Assembly (NCBI RefSeq): GCF_014041915.1
Contig: NZ_CP059472.1
Coordinates: 2,480,001-2,544,000, forward strand
Length of the DNA: 64,000 nucleotides
Direction of reading: 5' to 3'
Source: Marnyiella aurantia
Lineage (GTDB): Bacteria > Bacteroidota > Bacteroidia > Flavobacteriales > Weeksellaceae
In this document: positions 25,750-35,800 of the stretch, in pieces
Numbering within the stretch: position 1 is the first letter of the stretch
Layout: each line of letters opens with the position of its first letter
Position numbers and translations under genes: made by a program
The notes under the pieces: model-generated
The model's input: the letters and a program-made list of their open reading frames with translations, nothing else
What the model was told of the DNA's origin: nothing
Database searches by the model: none

Positions 25750-25998
25750 AATCAATATATTATAAGGTTAATATGTGTAGAGACTTACTCATTTGATCTG
25801 CGCTTCTGCTACAGTAAAATTATAAAATATAAATTAATATGGTATATTTCTGCAGTCCATATTTACGTCTAAATTACTGGGGGACAGGCTTTACGGTGTT
25901 TGCTTAAAAAGGTTTATACTTCAGTTTCTTATTGCCTCCTATCAAACTCCGGTTCCTGCATATGTCCTTTAAAATCACTATTTTTGAAAAAAAAAAGA

Positions 25999-27021
25999 AT
26001 GAAAAGGAAATTCGCCGTTGCACTGTTTGCGCTCTTCGTACTGACGGGCTGTAATAAGGACAAGGAAATTCTTAATACACTGAACGATTACAACCTTCAG
26101 ATGGAGAGTGAAGGCTATCATTTTGGCGATAAACTTCAGCTTCCGGCAGAAGTGATGGAAAATGCCGCTGAAATAACAATCAGCTTTGGAGATAAGGAAA
26201 CTTCTGCACTTATAGTTGATCCTAATTTCTTTACGCTTGGCGACAATGCAGTTACCTTTAATATAAAAAAGAAAGATGGCGAGGTCCTGACCCAGGATGC
26301 CACTATCTACGTATTCGCAAAAACAGCCGAGGAGCAATTGAACTATACGGTTGTTGCAGAATATCCACATGATGTAGCCAATTTTGTACAGGGCTTTCAG
26401 CTGGAAGGAAATACGGTCTATGAATCTGACGGACAGAACGGTTCTTCAAAAATTCTTAAATACACACTTGGAACTACTACTCCGATTGCCTTTACTGAGC
26501 AGCCGGCAGATGTTTTTTCTGAGGGAAGTACAATCATTGGCGACAAGGTGTATCAACTCACCTGGCAAAACAAAAAAGGTTTTATTTACGATAAATCTTC
26601 ATTAAAGCTTTTAGGCGAATTTCCATACCCAAATGTAATGGGCGAGGGTTGGGGTCTTACGTACGACGGTGAAAACCTGATCGCTTCAGACGGAACGAAG
26701 AATCTCTACTTCCTTGATTCCTCAGATCCATCCAAACTAGTAAGGTATGTAGCCGTTGCCGGTAATGCTACTGCATATGACCGTCTGAATGAACTGGAAT
26801 ACCACAAGGGGTTTGTTTATGCCAATGTTTGGCAGAAGCCTATTATCCTTAAGATCAATCCTAAAAACGGAGAAGTTACCGGCAAATTTGATTTTTCAGA
26901 GTTAGCGAAAAAGCATACCACAGGGGATGACGATGTATTGAACGGTATTGCCTTCAAAGGGGATAATATGCTTGTCACCGGTAAGAACTGGCCTAAAATC
27001 TATGAGGTTTCTGTTAAATAA
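25999..27021 (+). CDS. Glutaminyl-peptide cyclotransferase-like lipoprotein
   Basis: A 340-residue lipoprotein (MKRKFAVALFALFVLTGC; Cys18). After an N-terminal beta-domain (about 20-115), residues 116-340 form a five-bladed propeller with glutamine cyclotransferase blocks: FVQGFQLEGNTVYESDGQNGSS, TWQNKKGFIYD, GEGWGLTYDGENLIASDGT, LNELEYHKGFVYANVWQ and LNGIAFKGDNMLVTGKNW. Such enzymes convert N-terminal glutamine to pyroglutamate, stabilising exported proteins. A TATTTTTG -7 element lies at 25979-25986, 12 bases before the start. The start at 25999 is fixed by the signal peptide. Confidence 0.82.
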   Translation: MKRKFAVALFALFVLTGCNKDKEILNTLNDYNLQMESEGYHFGDKLQLPAEVMENAAEITISFGDKETSALIVDPNFFTLGDNAVTFNIKKKDGEVLTQDATIYVFAKTAEEQLNYTVVAEYPHDVANFVQGFQLEGNTVYESDGQNGSSKILKYTLGTTTPIAFTEQPADVFSEGSTIIGDKVYQLTWQNKKGFIYDKSSLKLLGEFPYPNVMGEGWGLTYDGENLIASDGTKNLYFLDSSDPSKLVRYVAVAGNATAYDRLNELEYHKGFVYANVWQKPIILKINPKNGEVTGKFDFSELAKKHTTGDDDVLNGIAFKGDNMLVTGKNWPKIYEVSVK

Positions 27022-27051
27022 ACTGCACAGCAGCGATAAATGTCCTGAAAT

Positions 27052-27816
27052 TTGAAGAGACTTATCTATATCCTTTTCTTTATATGCTGCAGGGCCCACG
27101 CGCAGCATATATTGCCTATGGACACTCTGCATCTGCGGGAAACAAAGGAACTTTTTGCCGATGATTACGGCAATATCTATCTGTATCAGAATAAAGATTT
27201 CAGCCTTACCAAATACGATTCGCTGGGCATTCAGAAAGGACGGCTTATGCTTACATTGCCCTTCCGGATACAGTCCGTTCAAAACCCGCTTAATATTCCC
27301 ACTTTTTCCGAAAATGCACAGGTTCTCCGCTTCTATGACCAGAACCTTAACGAAATCCAGACCGTAGATCTCCGTAACCATTTCGGATATATACGGGCAG
27401 CTTACGCCGAAGATCAGCAGTTTGTTTGGCTGCTGGATGACAGTACCAAGCGCCTGATCAGGTACAATTTCCGAGAAAATAAGACCGCACAAAACATTCC
27501 GCTGAATATTGAATATGAAACAGTACGCGACTTTTTGGTTTTTAACAGTCTGATATATATTGTTACCGATAACCACCTGGCTGTTTACAATTTTAAATCT
27601 GAAAAATTGGTGGAGTTGCCATTCCAAAATGGTAAAAGGTTAAGACGTGAAAATGACAGAATCTACATTATTGCAGACAATGCAGTATGGCTCTATAACG
27701 AAGGGCAGACTGTCCGGATATTCAGCGATCCCACAGCCGCGATTGTGGATAAAAACTCAACACGTTACTTTGTAATCAAAGGCAACAACCTCTATCTTTA
27801 CCCCGTTAAAAATTAA
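27052..27816 (+). CDS. Secreted protein of unknown function, probably beta-propeller (TTG start)
   Basis: A 254-residue protein with a signal peptide (MKRLIYILFFICCRAHAQ) and many repeating strands such as DDYGNIYLYQNKDFSLTKYD, LVFNSLIYIVTDNHLAVYN and ENDRIYIIADNAVWLYN that suggest a small propeller. No catalytic residues are evident. The first usable codon is TTG, because no ATG lies near the signal sequence. It starts 30 bases after the cyclotransferase gene and may be co-transcribed. I do not recognise a family. Confidence 0.65.
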   Translation: MKRLIYILFFICCRAHAQHILPMDTLHLRETKELFADDYGNIYLYQNKDFSLTKYDSLGIQKGRLMLTLPFRIQSVQNPLNIPTFSENAQVLRFYDQNLNEIQTVDLRNHFGYIRAAYAEDQQFVWLLDDSTKRLIRYNFRENKTAQNIPLNIEYETVRDFLVFNSLIYIVTDNHLAVYNFKSEKLVELPFQNGKRLRRENDRIYIIADNAVWLYNEGQTVRIFSDPTAAIVDKNSTRYFVIKGNNLYLYPVKN

Positions 27817-27889
27817 TGTGAGAAATAGGGTATAACAACAGACCGCATTGGTTTTACAGTCTTTTATTAATTAATCACTACCATTCACG

Positions 27890-28504
27890 ATGCATATTGC
27901 GGTAACAGGAAATATAGGTGCAGGCAAAACTACGTTAACGACCATGCTGGCCAAACATTATGGCTGGGATACTCAGTTTGAGGATGTGGACCATAATCCT
28001 TATCTGGAAGATTTTTATGCCGATATGAGCAAATGGAGTTTTGCACTCCAGATTTATTTTTTAGGCAGCCGTTTCCGCCAGGTGAAGGAAATCCGTGATA
28101 GTGGCAGAAGCGTCATTCAGGACCGCACGATCTATGAAGATGCACATATTTTTGCGGAGAATCTGAATGATATGAATTTGCTTTCTGACCGCGATTTTAA
28201 TAATTACTCAGCAGTTTTTGATTTAATGCGGAGTTTCGTTTCGGCACCGGATTTGCTGATTTATCTTAAATCAGATGTTCCGAATCTGGTAAAAAAAATC
28301 TACAAGCGTGGTCGCGATTATGAGGCCACTATAAGTATAGAATATCTGTCCAGGCTTAACCAGAAGTACGAGCGCTGGATCTCCGGATATAAAGAGGGAA
28401 AACTACTGATCATTGAAGTTGATGATTTGGATTTTGTGGAGCGGCCTGAGGATTTTGGATATATCCTGCAGCGCATCGAAACAGAAATGCATGGCCTATT
28501 TTAA
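27890..28504 (+). CDS. Deoxynucleoside kinase (dAK/dGK type)
   Basis: A 204-residue kinase phosphorylating deoxynucleosides for salvage into dNTP pools. P-loop GNIGAGKTT (residues 7-15), the ERS-type motif as QDRTIYEDAHIFA and the lid/arginine region IYKRGRDYEATISIEYLSRLNQKYERWI match the deoxyadenosine/deoxyguanosine kinase family. The bacterial enzymes work as heterodimers or homodimers; its exact base preference is not readable. It begins 73 bases after the propeller-type gene and 28 bases before the ArsC-like gene. Confidence 0.88.
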   Translation: MHIAVTGNIGAGKTTLTTMLAKHYGWDTQFEDVDHNPYLEDFYADMSKWSFALQIYFLGSRFRQVKEIRDSGRSVIQDRTIYEDAHIFAENLNDMNLLSDRDFNNYSAVFDLMRSFVSAPDLLIYLKSDVPNLVKKIYKRGRDYEATISIEYLSRLNQKYERWISGYKEGKLLIIEVDDLDFVERPEDFGYILQRIETEMHGLF

Positions 28505-28532
28505 TTAACTAATCTCTACATCCTATTCAGCC

Positions 28533-28880
28533 ATGATTAAAGTCCTTCATAATAACAGCTGTTCCAAATCCCGGGCAATCCTGGAGCATCTGGACGAAAA
28601 TAATGTCGCATTCGAAATCATAGATTTTGTAGAGCATCCGCTCTCCCAACTTGAACTTCGCACCGTCCTGAAAAAACTGAATACCGACATAGACGGTCTC
28701 ATCCGTAAGAATGATAAGCTGTACAAAGAAAAATATGCCGACAAAGAATTATCTGAAGAAGAGTGGATTCACGTCTTAAGTGAAAACCCTTCGTTAATGC
28801 AAAGACCTATTTTGATTAAAGGATCTGTTGCGATGGTTGGCCGTCCTGTCGAGAACGTAAGGTTCTTTATTGATAAATAA
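28533..28880 (+). CDS. ArsC/Spx-family arsenate reductase-like protein
   Basis: A 115-residue thioredoxin-fold protein with the N-terminal NNSCSKSRAILEHL motif: one catalytic Cys followed by S-K-S-R, and the later RPILIKGSVAMVGRP block. ArsC uses this Cys with glutaredoxin to reduce arsenate; YffB and Spx relatives regulate instead. No other arsenic genes are near, so arsenate detoxification is only one possibility. It ends 4 bases from the convergent TIGR01777 gene. Confidence 0.82.
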   Translation: MIKVLHNNSCSKSRAILEHLDENNVAFEIIDFVEHPLSQLELRTVLKKLNTDIDGLIRKNDKLYKEKYADKELSEEEWIHVLSENPSLMQRPILIKGSVAMVGRPVENVRFFIDK

Positions 28881-28884
28881 GAAG

Positions 28885-29784
28885 TCAGGCTTTTACAAAT
28901 GACTTAAGGGCCTGCTTCAGTTCAGGATATTTAAAATCAAATCCCAGGGATTTGATTTTTTTATTTCTTACGCGTGTTCCTTCCAGGATAACTACACTCA
29001 TTTCCCCAAATACCATCCTCAACAGAAATGATGGTACGTTTACGGGCAAAAATAATTTCGATCTTGATTTAGCCAGGCTTTTCATAAATTCCTTATTGGT
29101 GGGTATCTCATCTGCCACTGCATTAAATACACCTTCAAACTTAGGGTTTTCTACAGCCTGAACATACATATCCACCAGATCGTCTAAATGAATCCAGTTA
29201 AACCACTGTGATCCTTTACCAATAGCACTGGAGAGATTAAGGTTGGTTATCATATTAAGTTTTTCCATGGTGCCCCCTTTTTCTGACAGAACGGGTGCGG
29301 TTCTGAGTATAACAGTTCTGTCTGCGATGTTTCCAAAATGAAGTGCGGCACTTTCCCATTTAAGACAAAGATCACTGAGAAAATCATGTTTAACTATACC
29401 GGCTTCTTCATTCAAAATATCATCTGAAATAAAGGTTCCGTAATAATTGACTCCTGAAGCAGAGATGAATGACTTTAACTTTATGTCTGCAAGAGTACAG
29501 TGGTCATACAGAAAATTCGCACTGTCCACACGGCTGGAAATCAGTTCCTGCTTGTATTCATATGTCCATTTCTTGCCGATGCTTGCACCTGCCAAATGGA
29601 TAATACTTTCCACGCCTTCAAGTGCCTCACTGTCCAATTGGCGCCTATTGTAATTCCAATAAAATTCATTAGGCTTATTGCTCTTTTTCCTTACCAGAAC
29701 ATTTACAGTATGGCCCCGTTTCCGCAACTCCTTAACAAGTTTTGTACCTACAAGTCCGGTGCCTCCGGTGATCAGAATTTTCAT
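28885..29784 (-). CDS. TIGR01777-family NAD(P)-dependent oxidoreductase (extended SDR)
   Basis: A 299-residue protein with the Rossmann motif MKILITGGTGLVGTKLVKEL and the conserved block VESIIHLAGASIGKKWTYEYKQELISSRV, together with WFNWIHLDDLVDMYVQAV and a C-terminal domain (ALKSF) of the TIGR01777/YfcH family. These are extended short-chain dehydrogenase-like proteins linked to cell division (SulA-like) in plastids and bacteria, of unclear substrate. It precedes a DUF493 gene by 8 bases on the minus strand, so it is downstream of that gene in the transcript. Confidence 0.87.
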   Translation of the reverse strand: MKILITGGTGLVGTKLVKELRKRGHTVNVLVRKKSNKPNEFYWNYNRRQLDSEALEGVESIIHLAGASIGKKWTYEYKQELISSRVDSANFLYDHCTLADIKLKSFISASGVNYYGTFISDDILNEEAGIVKHDFLSDLCLKWESAALHFGNIADRTVILRTAPVLSEKGGTMEKLNMITNLNLSSAIGKGSQWFNWIHLDDLVDMYVQAVENPKFEGVFNAVADEIPTNKEFMKSLAKSRSKLFLPVNVPSFLLRMVFGEMSVVILEGTRVRNKKIKSLGFDFKYPELKQALKSFVKA

Positions 29785-29792
29785 AGCCGCCC

Positions 29793-30101
29793 TTAAAGCA
29801 TAACAACGCCTTCAATTTTGGCAACCTTTTTATAAAGGTCCACCACCTGATTGGCATCCATCACGAAAGCGGTCATACTGGCAGCGATATATTTGCCGTT
29901 TTTGCTTTCACGGGTGGAAATGGTGTATTTTATCTTGTCAAAAATCTGATAAAGTTCCGTCAGTTTAAGGTTATCGTTCGGAAAGATAAATTTGTACAGA
30001 TAATCTTCGGGAAAATTATGATTCTCTTCCAGTTTAGTCTTCAGTGATTCGTAAAATTCATCCTGATTTTGTCCGCTGGCGTCGACGTATAATGGGTCCA
30101 T
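29793..30101 (-). CDS. DUF493 family protein
   Basis: A 102-residue protein with the YbeD/DUF493 ferredoxin-like pattern FPEDYLYKFIFPN and the strand-helix run STRESKNGKYIAASMTAFVMDANQVVDLYKKV. YbeD of E. coli has a similar fold and is linked to lipoate metabolism by location only. Function unknown. It is the first gene of a unit with the TIGR01777 gene, which follows 8 bases later; the DUF4197 gene lies 55 bases upstream of it. Confidence 0.8.
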   Translation of the reverse strand: MDPLYVDASGQNQDEFYESLKTKLEENHNFPEDYLYKFIFPNDNLKLTELYQIFDKIKYTISTRESKNGKYIAASMTAFVMDANQVVDLYKKVAKIEGVVML

Positions 30102-30156
30102 TCTGATAATTTTGTTGATGAAAAAAGGTCCTTAAAAAAGAACCCTAAAGATAGCA

Positions 30157-30858
30157 TTATTTGATTGATTCTGCACTGCCGCTGAAGGCGCCTAACATGC
30201 TTGACTTGTTTTTTTGCTCATAATCTTCAATGATGTTGAAAATACCGTTTACCATTTGTTCAGATGCCAGTCTGCTTAAACCGTTACCACCCAGATTGCT
30301 GGTACTGCTCTGCCCGCCAAAAAGACTTCCCAGCATATTGGTACCCTGCAGTGCTGTATTTATGGTCCTTACAATGCCGAATTGATTAAGTTTCTGGTCT
30401 ACCTGCGGCATAATGGCCTGGATTAACTGCTGCTCGGTTTTTTCTCTGAGCACCTGCGTGGCAATTCCCTGACCACCCTGCATAATGCGGGATACATCAT
30501 TGGCTGTCAAACTGTTTACCGCATTCTGAAGGATAGGTTGTGATATATTAACAGTGTATGCAGCACTTTCGGCTACATACTCCTTGCCCGTGGTTGCCAG
30601 GTTTGGTGCCACTCTGTCGAGAAGGTTGTAAACGCTCCTAAGGTTTTCCGGCAAAGCGCGTACAATCAGGTCATTCTGAAGAAAGGCCTGTTTGTTACCA
30701 AAAATATTGGCCATCTGTGATACTCCGCCCAGCAGAACACGTTTTATTACGGATAGACCCAGGTCCGAGGTTGCAAGGGCCATACAGGATTGAGTGGAAG
30801 TGAGCAGAACCCCGCCGGTTCCCATTAGAAGTGCTGCGGAAAGTATGATCTTTTTCAT
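30157..30858 (-). CDS. DUF4197 domain-containing secreted protein
   Basis: A 233-residue protein with a signal peptide (MKKIILSAALLMGTGG, then a Ser/Thr-rich segment with a Cys in TQSCMAL, possibly a lipoprotein). The DUF4197 pattern appears: helical segments ENLRSVYNLLDRVAP, AAYTVNISQPILQNAVNSLT and DVSRIMQGGQGIATQVLREKTEQQL. Most members are of unknown role. The start at 30858 is chosen for the signal peptide, 11 codons inside a longer frame. Confidence 0.72.
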   Translation of the reverse strand: MKKIILSAALLMGTGGVLLTSTQSCMALATSDLGLSVIKRVLLGGVSQMANIFGNKQAFLQNDLIVRALPENLRSVYNLLDRVAPNLATTGKEYVAESAAYTVNISQPILQNAVNSLTANDVSRIMQGGQGIATQVLREKTEQQLIQAIMPQVDQKLNQFGIVRTINTALQGTNMLGSLFGGQSSTSNLGGNGLSRLASEQMVNGIFNIIEDYEQKNKSSMLGAFSGSAESIK

Positions 30859-31016
30859 GATGTCTGATTTAAAACTAAGGTGCAATCTCAAATATTACGC
30901 CAAATACAGGTATCTGGTTAAGGTGTGCACCGTCTCTGCCTTTCTGCCACAATGAAATCACGGCATAACCCTGCTTTTTTGTTGTAGTTCGCACCGCTGT
31001 TTCCCACTAAAAATCG

Positions 31017-31024
31017 TATTTTTG
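31017..31024 (+). promoter_or_regulatory. -7 promoter element (TATTTTTG) for purB
   Basis: TATTTTTG lies 25 bases before the purB ATG at 31050, matching TAnnTTTG. No -33 TTTG was seen at the usual spacing. Confidence 0.45.
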
Positions 31025-31049
31025 TGACGATAAAAAGTAAAAAGAAAGA

Positions 31050-32477
31050 ATGGACTCGTACAAAAATCCACTTGAGGAACGGTATTCAAGCCCGGAAATG
31101 CTTTACAATTTTTCCCCGAACAATAAATTCAGAAACTGGCGTAAGCTTTGGATCGCTCTGGCAGAGATTGAGAAAGATCTGGGTCTTGAGATTTCCGATG
31201 AGCAGATAGCTGAACTTAAGGCAAATGCTGAAATTATCGATTATGATAAAGCAGCCGAATATGAAAAGAAATTCCGTCATGATGTGATGGCTCACGTACA
31301 TACTTACGGCGATGCTGCTCCGCTTGCGAAGGGAATCATTCACTTGGGGGCAACTTCGGCATTTGTTGGCGATAATACCGACCTGATCCAGATGCGCGAC
31401 GGTTTGCTTCTTTTAAGAAAACAGTTGGTGAATGTAATTAAAAATCTTTCCGATTTTGCCCTGAAATATAAAGACCTACCCACGCTCGGGTTTACTCATT
31501 ACCAGCCTGCCCAGCTTACTACTGTCGGCAAGCGTGCTACGTTATGGCTGCAGTCTTTAATCCTGGATTTTGAGGAACTTGAGTTTTTCATTGAGACACT
31601 TCGATTCCGTGGTGTAAAAGGTACTACCGGAACGGCTGCAAGCTTCCTTGAGCTTTTTGAAGGCGATTATGCTAAAGTGAAGCATTTGGATACAGAACTT
31701 TCAAAGCGTTTTGGGTTCGATAAAGTTTTCGGTGTTTCAGGTCAGACCTACGACCGTAAAATCGATGCGAAAGTGATGTCCCTGCTTTCCAATATTGCCC
31801 AGTCGGCACATAAATTTACCAACGACCTTAGACTTCTGCAGAACTTAAAGGAAATAGAAGAGCCTTTTGAGAAAAACCAGATCGGTTCTTCGGCAATGGC
31901 TTATAAAAGAAACCCGATGCGTTCCGAGAGAATCGGTGCGCTTTCCAAATTTGTGATGTCATTGAGTTCAAGTTCCGCAATGGTAGCTGCAACTCAGTGG
32001 TTTGAAAGGACTTTGGACGATTCAGCCAATAAAAGACTTGCAATTCCGCAGTCTTTCCTGGCAGTGGACGCAATCCTTCTGATCTGGAATAATATTATGA
32101 ACGGAATCGTGGTGTATGAAAACCGCATCAACAAACATATCATGGATGAGCTGCCTTTTATGGCCACCGAATATATCATTATGGAAGAAGTGAAAGCCGG
32201 CGGTGACCGTCAGGAAATTCACGAAACCATCCGCGTTCATTCAATGGAAGCTTCGAAGAAAGTGAAGGAAGAAGGTAAGGAAAATGACCTGCTGGAACGC
32301 ATACTTAACGATACGACACTTAAAATGGACAAATCCAAACTGATGGAAGTTCTTGATCCTAAGAATTTTGTTGGCTTCGCGCCAATTCAGACAGAAGAGT
32401 TTGTTAAGAATGAGGTGCAGCCAATTTTGGATAAATATGCCGGTCTTATAGGCATGGAAGCGGATTTGAAAGTGTAA
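31050..32477 (+). CDS. purB: Adenylosuccinate lyase
   Basis: Removes fumarate from SAICAR and from adenylosuccinate in purine synthesis. The 475-residue protein belongs to the fumarase/aspartase superfamily: HLGATSAFVGDNTDL, LGFTHYQPAQLTTVGKRA (catalytic His), and the flexible signature loop GSSAMAYKRNPMRSERIG (catalytic Ser). It is normal in length. It and purL, 2.8 kb downstream with a small membrane gene between, give two non-adjacent purine genes in one stretch. Confidence 0.96.
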   Translation: MDSYKNPLEERYSSPEMLYNFSPNNKFRNWRKLWIALAEIEKDLGLEISDEQIAELKANAEIIDYDKAAEYEKKFRHDVMAHVHTYGDAAPLAKGIIHLGATSAFVGDNTDLIQMRDGLLLLRKQLVNVIKNLSDFALKYKDLPTLGFTHYQPAQLTTVGKRATLWLQSLILDFEELEFFIETLRFRGVKGTTGTAASFLELFEGDYAKVKHLDTELSKRFGFDKVFGVSGQTYDRKIDAKVMSLLSNIAQSAHKFTNDLRLLQNLKEIEEPFEKNQIGSSAMAYKRNPMRSERIGALSKFVMSLSSSSAMVAATQWFERTLDDSANKRLAIPQSFLAVDAILLIWNNIMNGIVVYENRINKHIMDELPFMATEYIIMEEVKAGGDRQEIHETIRVHSMEASKKVKEEGKENDLLERILNDTTLKMDKSKLMEVLDPKNFVGFAPIQTEEFVKNEVQPILDKYAGLIGMEADLKV

Positions 32478-32501
32478 TTCGTCTAACATCGTTTAATTGC
32501 A

Positions 32502-32720
32502 ATGAGAACTTTTACTAAATTCATATCAAAAAAAGCCGTTGTTATTTTAGGTATGATATGGTTTGTAGGTTTTACCTTACTGACTTTGGCTATCACTGAT
32601 CTTTTCACAGAGAGTTTTTTCCAGGCCAGATATTTACCAATTTACCTTTTAATGTTCGGCCCCGCGGCGGTCGCTACTGTACCTGTTTATTGGAGAGTTA
32701 AATATAAGATCTTCCACTAA
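32502..32720 (+). CDS. Small two-span membrane protein, unknown function
   Basis: A 72-residue protein with two hydrophobic segments (about residues 12-34 and 45-62) and positively charged ends. It starts 24 bases after purB on the same strand, so it is probably co-transcribed. I recognise no family. The reading frame is short, but a good ATG and spacing and the clear transmembrane pattern support it. Confidence 0.6.
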   Translation: MRTFTKFISKKAVVILGMIWFVGFTLLTLAITDLFTESFFQARYLPIYLLMFGPAAVATVPVYWRVKYKIFH

Positions 32721-32851
32721 CTGTTTATACAGCTTAATTTGGTAGGATTTATATTTTGTATACAATTACTCAGAACTTCCTTTAGCCCATTTTGCAACAG
32801 AAAAATATTTGGCCTCCGCCAAAATCTATAAATTTTAAAATCTGACATCTA

Positions 32852-35800
32852 ATGTCTAATAAAAAAAGAATTTTCGTAGAAAAAAGAGGAATTTTCGATG
32901 TTGAAAGTCCTAAAATATACAGCGAACTCAAAAATGTGGTTCCGGCAATTCAGGACGTAAAAGTGTATAACATCTATGATATTTTCGGAGTTGATGAGAA
33001 CGGATTCAAACTCGTTGTAAACAACACCTTCGTGGATCCTGTTACCGATATCCTGCACGAAAATAATCCTGCGGCGCAGCTTCATTTCGCTACGGAATTC
33101 CTTCCGGGACAGTATGACCAGCGCGCCGACTCTGCCCAGCAGTGTATCGCGCTCCTTACCGGAAATGAAAATTCCACTGTTCGCAGTGGGAAAGTCATCG
33201 AGCTTTTCGGAATATCCGAAGAAGATTTGGACAAGGTGAAAGACCATCTGATTAACCGCGTCGAGAGTCAGGAAAAAGATCTTTCGGTGCTTCAGATTCC
33301 CGCAGAGGAGAAGCCTTCTCCCGTTATTACACATTCCGGGTTTATAGATTTTACTGAAGAAGAACTGAAAGACTTCTATGAAAATCATGGTTTTGCATTC
33401 GGATTTGATGATCTTCAATTTATCCAGAATTATTTCCAGTCCGAGAAACGCGATCCCACCGAAACTGAACTAAAGGTACTCGATACTTACTGGAGCGACC
33501 ACTGCCGTCACACTACATTTGAAACTGAACTTACGGATATACAGTTCTCCGGTGATTTTAAGTCAACCTTGGAAAACATTTTCAACGACTACCTTGAAAA
33601 AAGAAAATTCCTGGGCCGCGAGGCAAAACCCATTTCACTAATGGACCTTGCTACGGTGTGTGCGCGCTATTTCCATAAGACCGGCAAACTGGACAACCTT
33701 GTGGTTTCAGATGAGATCAACGCCTGCACAATAGAAATTGAAGCGGAATTCGACGGTAAAAAAGAACCGTGGTATTTGCTTTTCAAAAATGAAACCCATA
33801 ATCACCCAACAGAAATTGAACCGTTCGGTGGTGCGTCTACCTGTCTGGGCGGTGCGATTAGAGATCCGTTATCCGGTCGAGCCTTCGTTTACCAAGCTAT
33901 GCGATTATCCGGCGCCGCCGATGTGCTGGAACCTATATCTGAAACTTTACCTGGTAAACTGCCGCAAAGGACCATTACCAAACAGGCAGCCAACGGTTAC
34001 TCATCTTACGGTAACCAGATTGGTCTTGCAACAACACTTGTAAATGAGGTGTATCACGATGGCTACAAAGCCAAAAGGATGGAAGTTGGTTTTGTAGTTG
34101 GTGCTGTGAAAAAAGATGCCGTGAAACGTGAACAGCCGCAGGAAGGTGATCTTGTAATTCTTCTGGGCGGTGCAACCGGCCGCGACGGTGTGGGTGGAGC
34201 TACAGGAAGTTCCAAAGAGCAGGACGAGACCTCAATCCATACACTTTCTACCGAAGTTCAGAAAGGTAATCCGGTGGAGGAGCGTAAAATTCAGCGTCTC
34301 TTCAGAAATCCTGAGGTAACCACACTTATTAAGAAGTCCAACGATTTCGGTGCAGGCGGCGTTTCTGTTGCTATCGGCGAGATTGCGGAGTCACTGGAAA
34401 TCAATCTTGATATCCTTCCGCTGAAATATGGAGGTTTGAACGGTACTGAACTGGCCATCTCCGAATCACAGGAACGTATGGCAGTCGTGATTGATGCAAA
34501 CGACAGGGATAAGTTTATCAGCTTTTGTGAGAAGGAGAATCTAAAGGCTGTTGAAGTAGCCAAAGTCACAGATTCCGGCAGAATGAAAATGTTCTGGCAG
34601 GGACAGCAGATCGTGGATCTCAGCCGTGATTTCCTGGATACCAACGGTTGTGCTAAACGTCAGGATGCCTGTATTTCCCACCTGCAGCAAGTGCAAACTG
34701 ATACTACTGTCTTTTCAGAAGAGAATCTGTTAAGTGCACTTTCAAATAAAAATACGGCATCACAAAAAGGTCTTACAGAGATGTTTGATGCTTCAGTGGG
34801 CGGTACCACTGTCGCCATGCCATATGGAGGTAGATATCAGCTTACTGAAATGGAAGGAAGCGTTCAGACGCTGCCTATACTTGGTGCAACAGATGTTGAA
34901 ACAGTATCATTGGCCAGCTGGGGATTTGATGCGGAAATTTCATCCCAAAACTCAATGGTCGGCGCAGCCAACGCAGTTGTGGAAAGTGTAGCTAAAATCG
35001 TGGCTATGGGCGGCGATTACAGAAATATACGTCTCAGCTTTCAGGAATATTTTGAAAAACTGGGCGCAGTTCCCGAGAATTGGGGTAAGCCCTTGGCTTC
35101 ATTGCTGGGTGCCTATGATGCACAGATGAATTTTGAACTTGCAGCCATCGGCGGTAAGGATTCCATGAGCGGCAGTTTCCAGGACATTAACGTTCCGCCA
35201 ACCCTGATCTCTTTTGCATGTGCGAACGGTTATAAAAGCAGCATCATTTCTCCTGAGTTCAAGAAGGCTGGAAACAGACTGTATTACTTCAGGCATACAC
35301 CACAGGAAAACGGACTGCCGGATTACAGCGCGCTAAAAGATGTATTTGAATTCATTTATTCCAATATTCAAAACGGTCAGATTGTTTCTGTAAAAACCAT
35401 TAAGGATGGCGGAGCAGCTGTGGCGCTTGCCAAGATGAGTTTCGGTAACAAACTCGGAGTGGAAGTAAGCCTGGCTGAAGAGGAGCTTCTCAGCAAAAAT
35501 ATCGGAAGCCTGATTATTGAGGCAACGTCAGACCTTAGTCATCCTTCACTTCAGGAAATAGGTGAAGTAAATGACACGAATAAACTGTCATTTAACGGTT
35601 TAGAAGTTCTTATTTCAAAACTGCTTGAAGCCTGGACCGGAACTTTCGAGGATCTTTTCCCGACTGCTGAAAAGGAAAAGATTGTAGTGGAAATAGATTC
35701 AAATCTGAATGCCAGCGAGGCTAAATCTTTCAGTATCCGCAAGCATAATTTAGCAAGTCCGAAAGTATTTCTTCCGGTATTTCCGGGGACCAACTGTGAG

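Noticed and set aside
33738-34043. Plus-strand open frame inside purL
   Set aside because: Out-of-frame shadow within the strongly supported PurL coding region.
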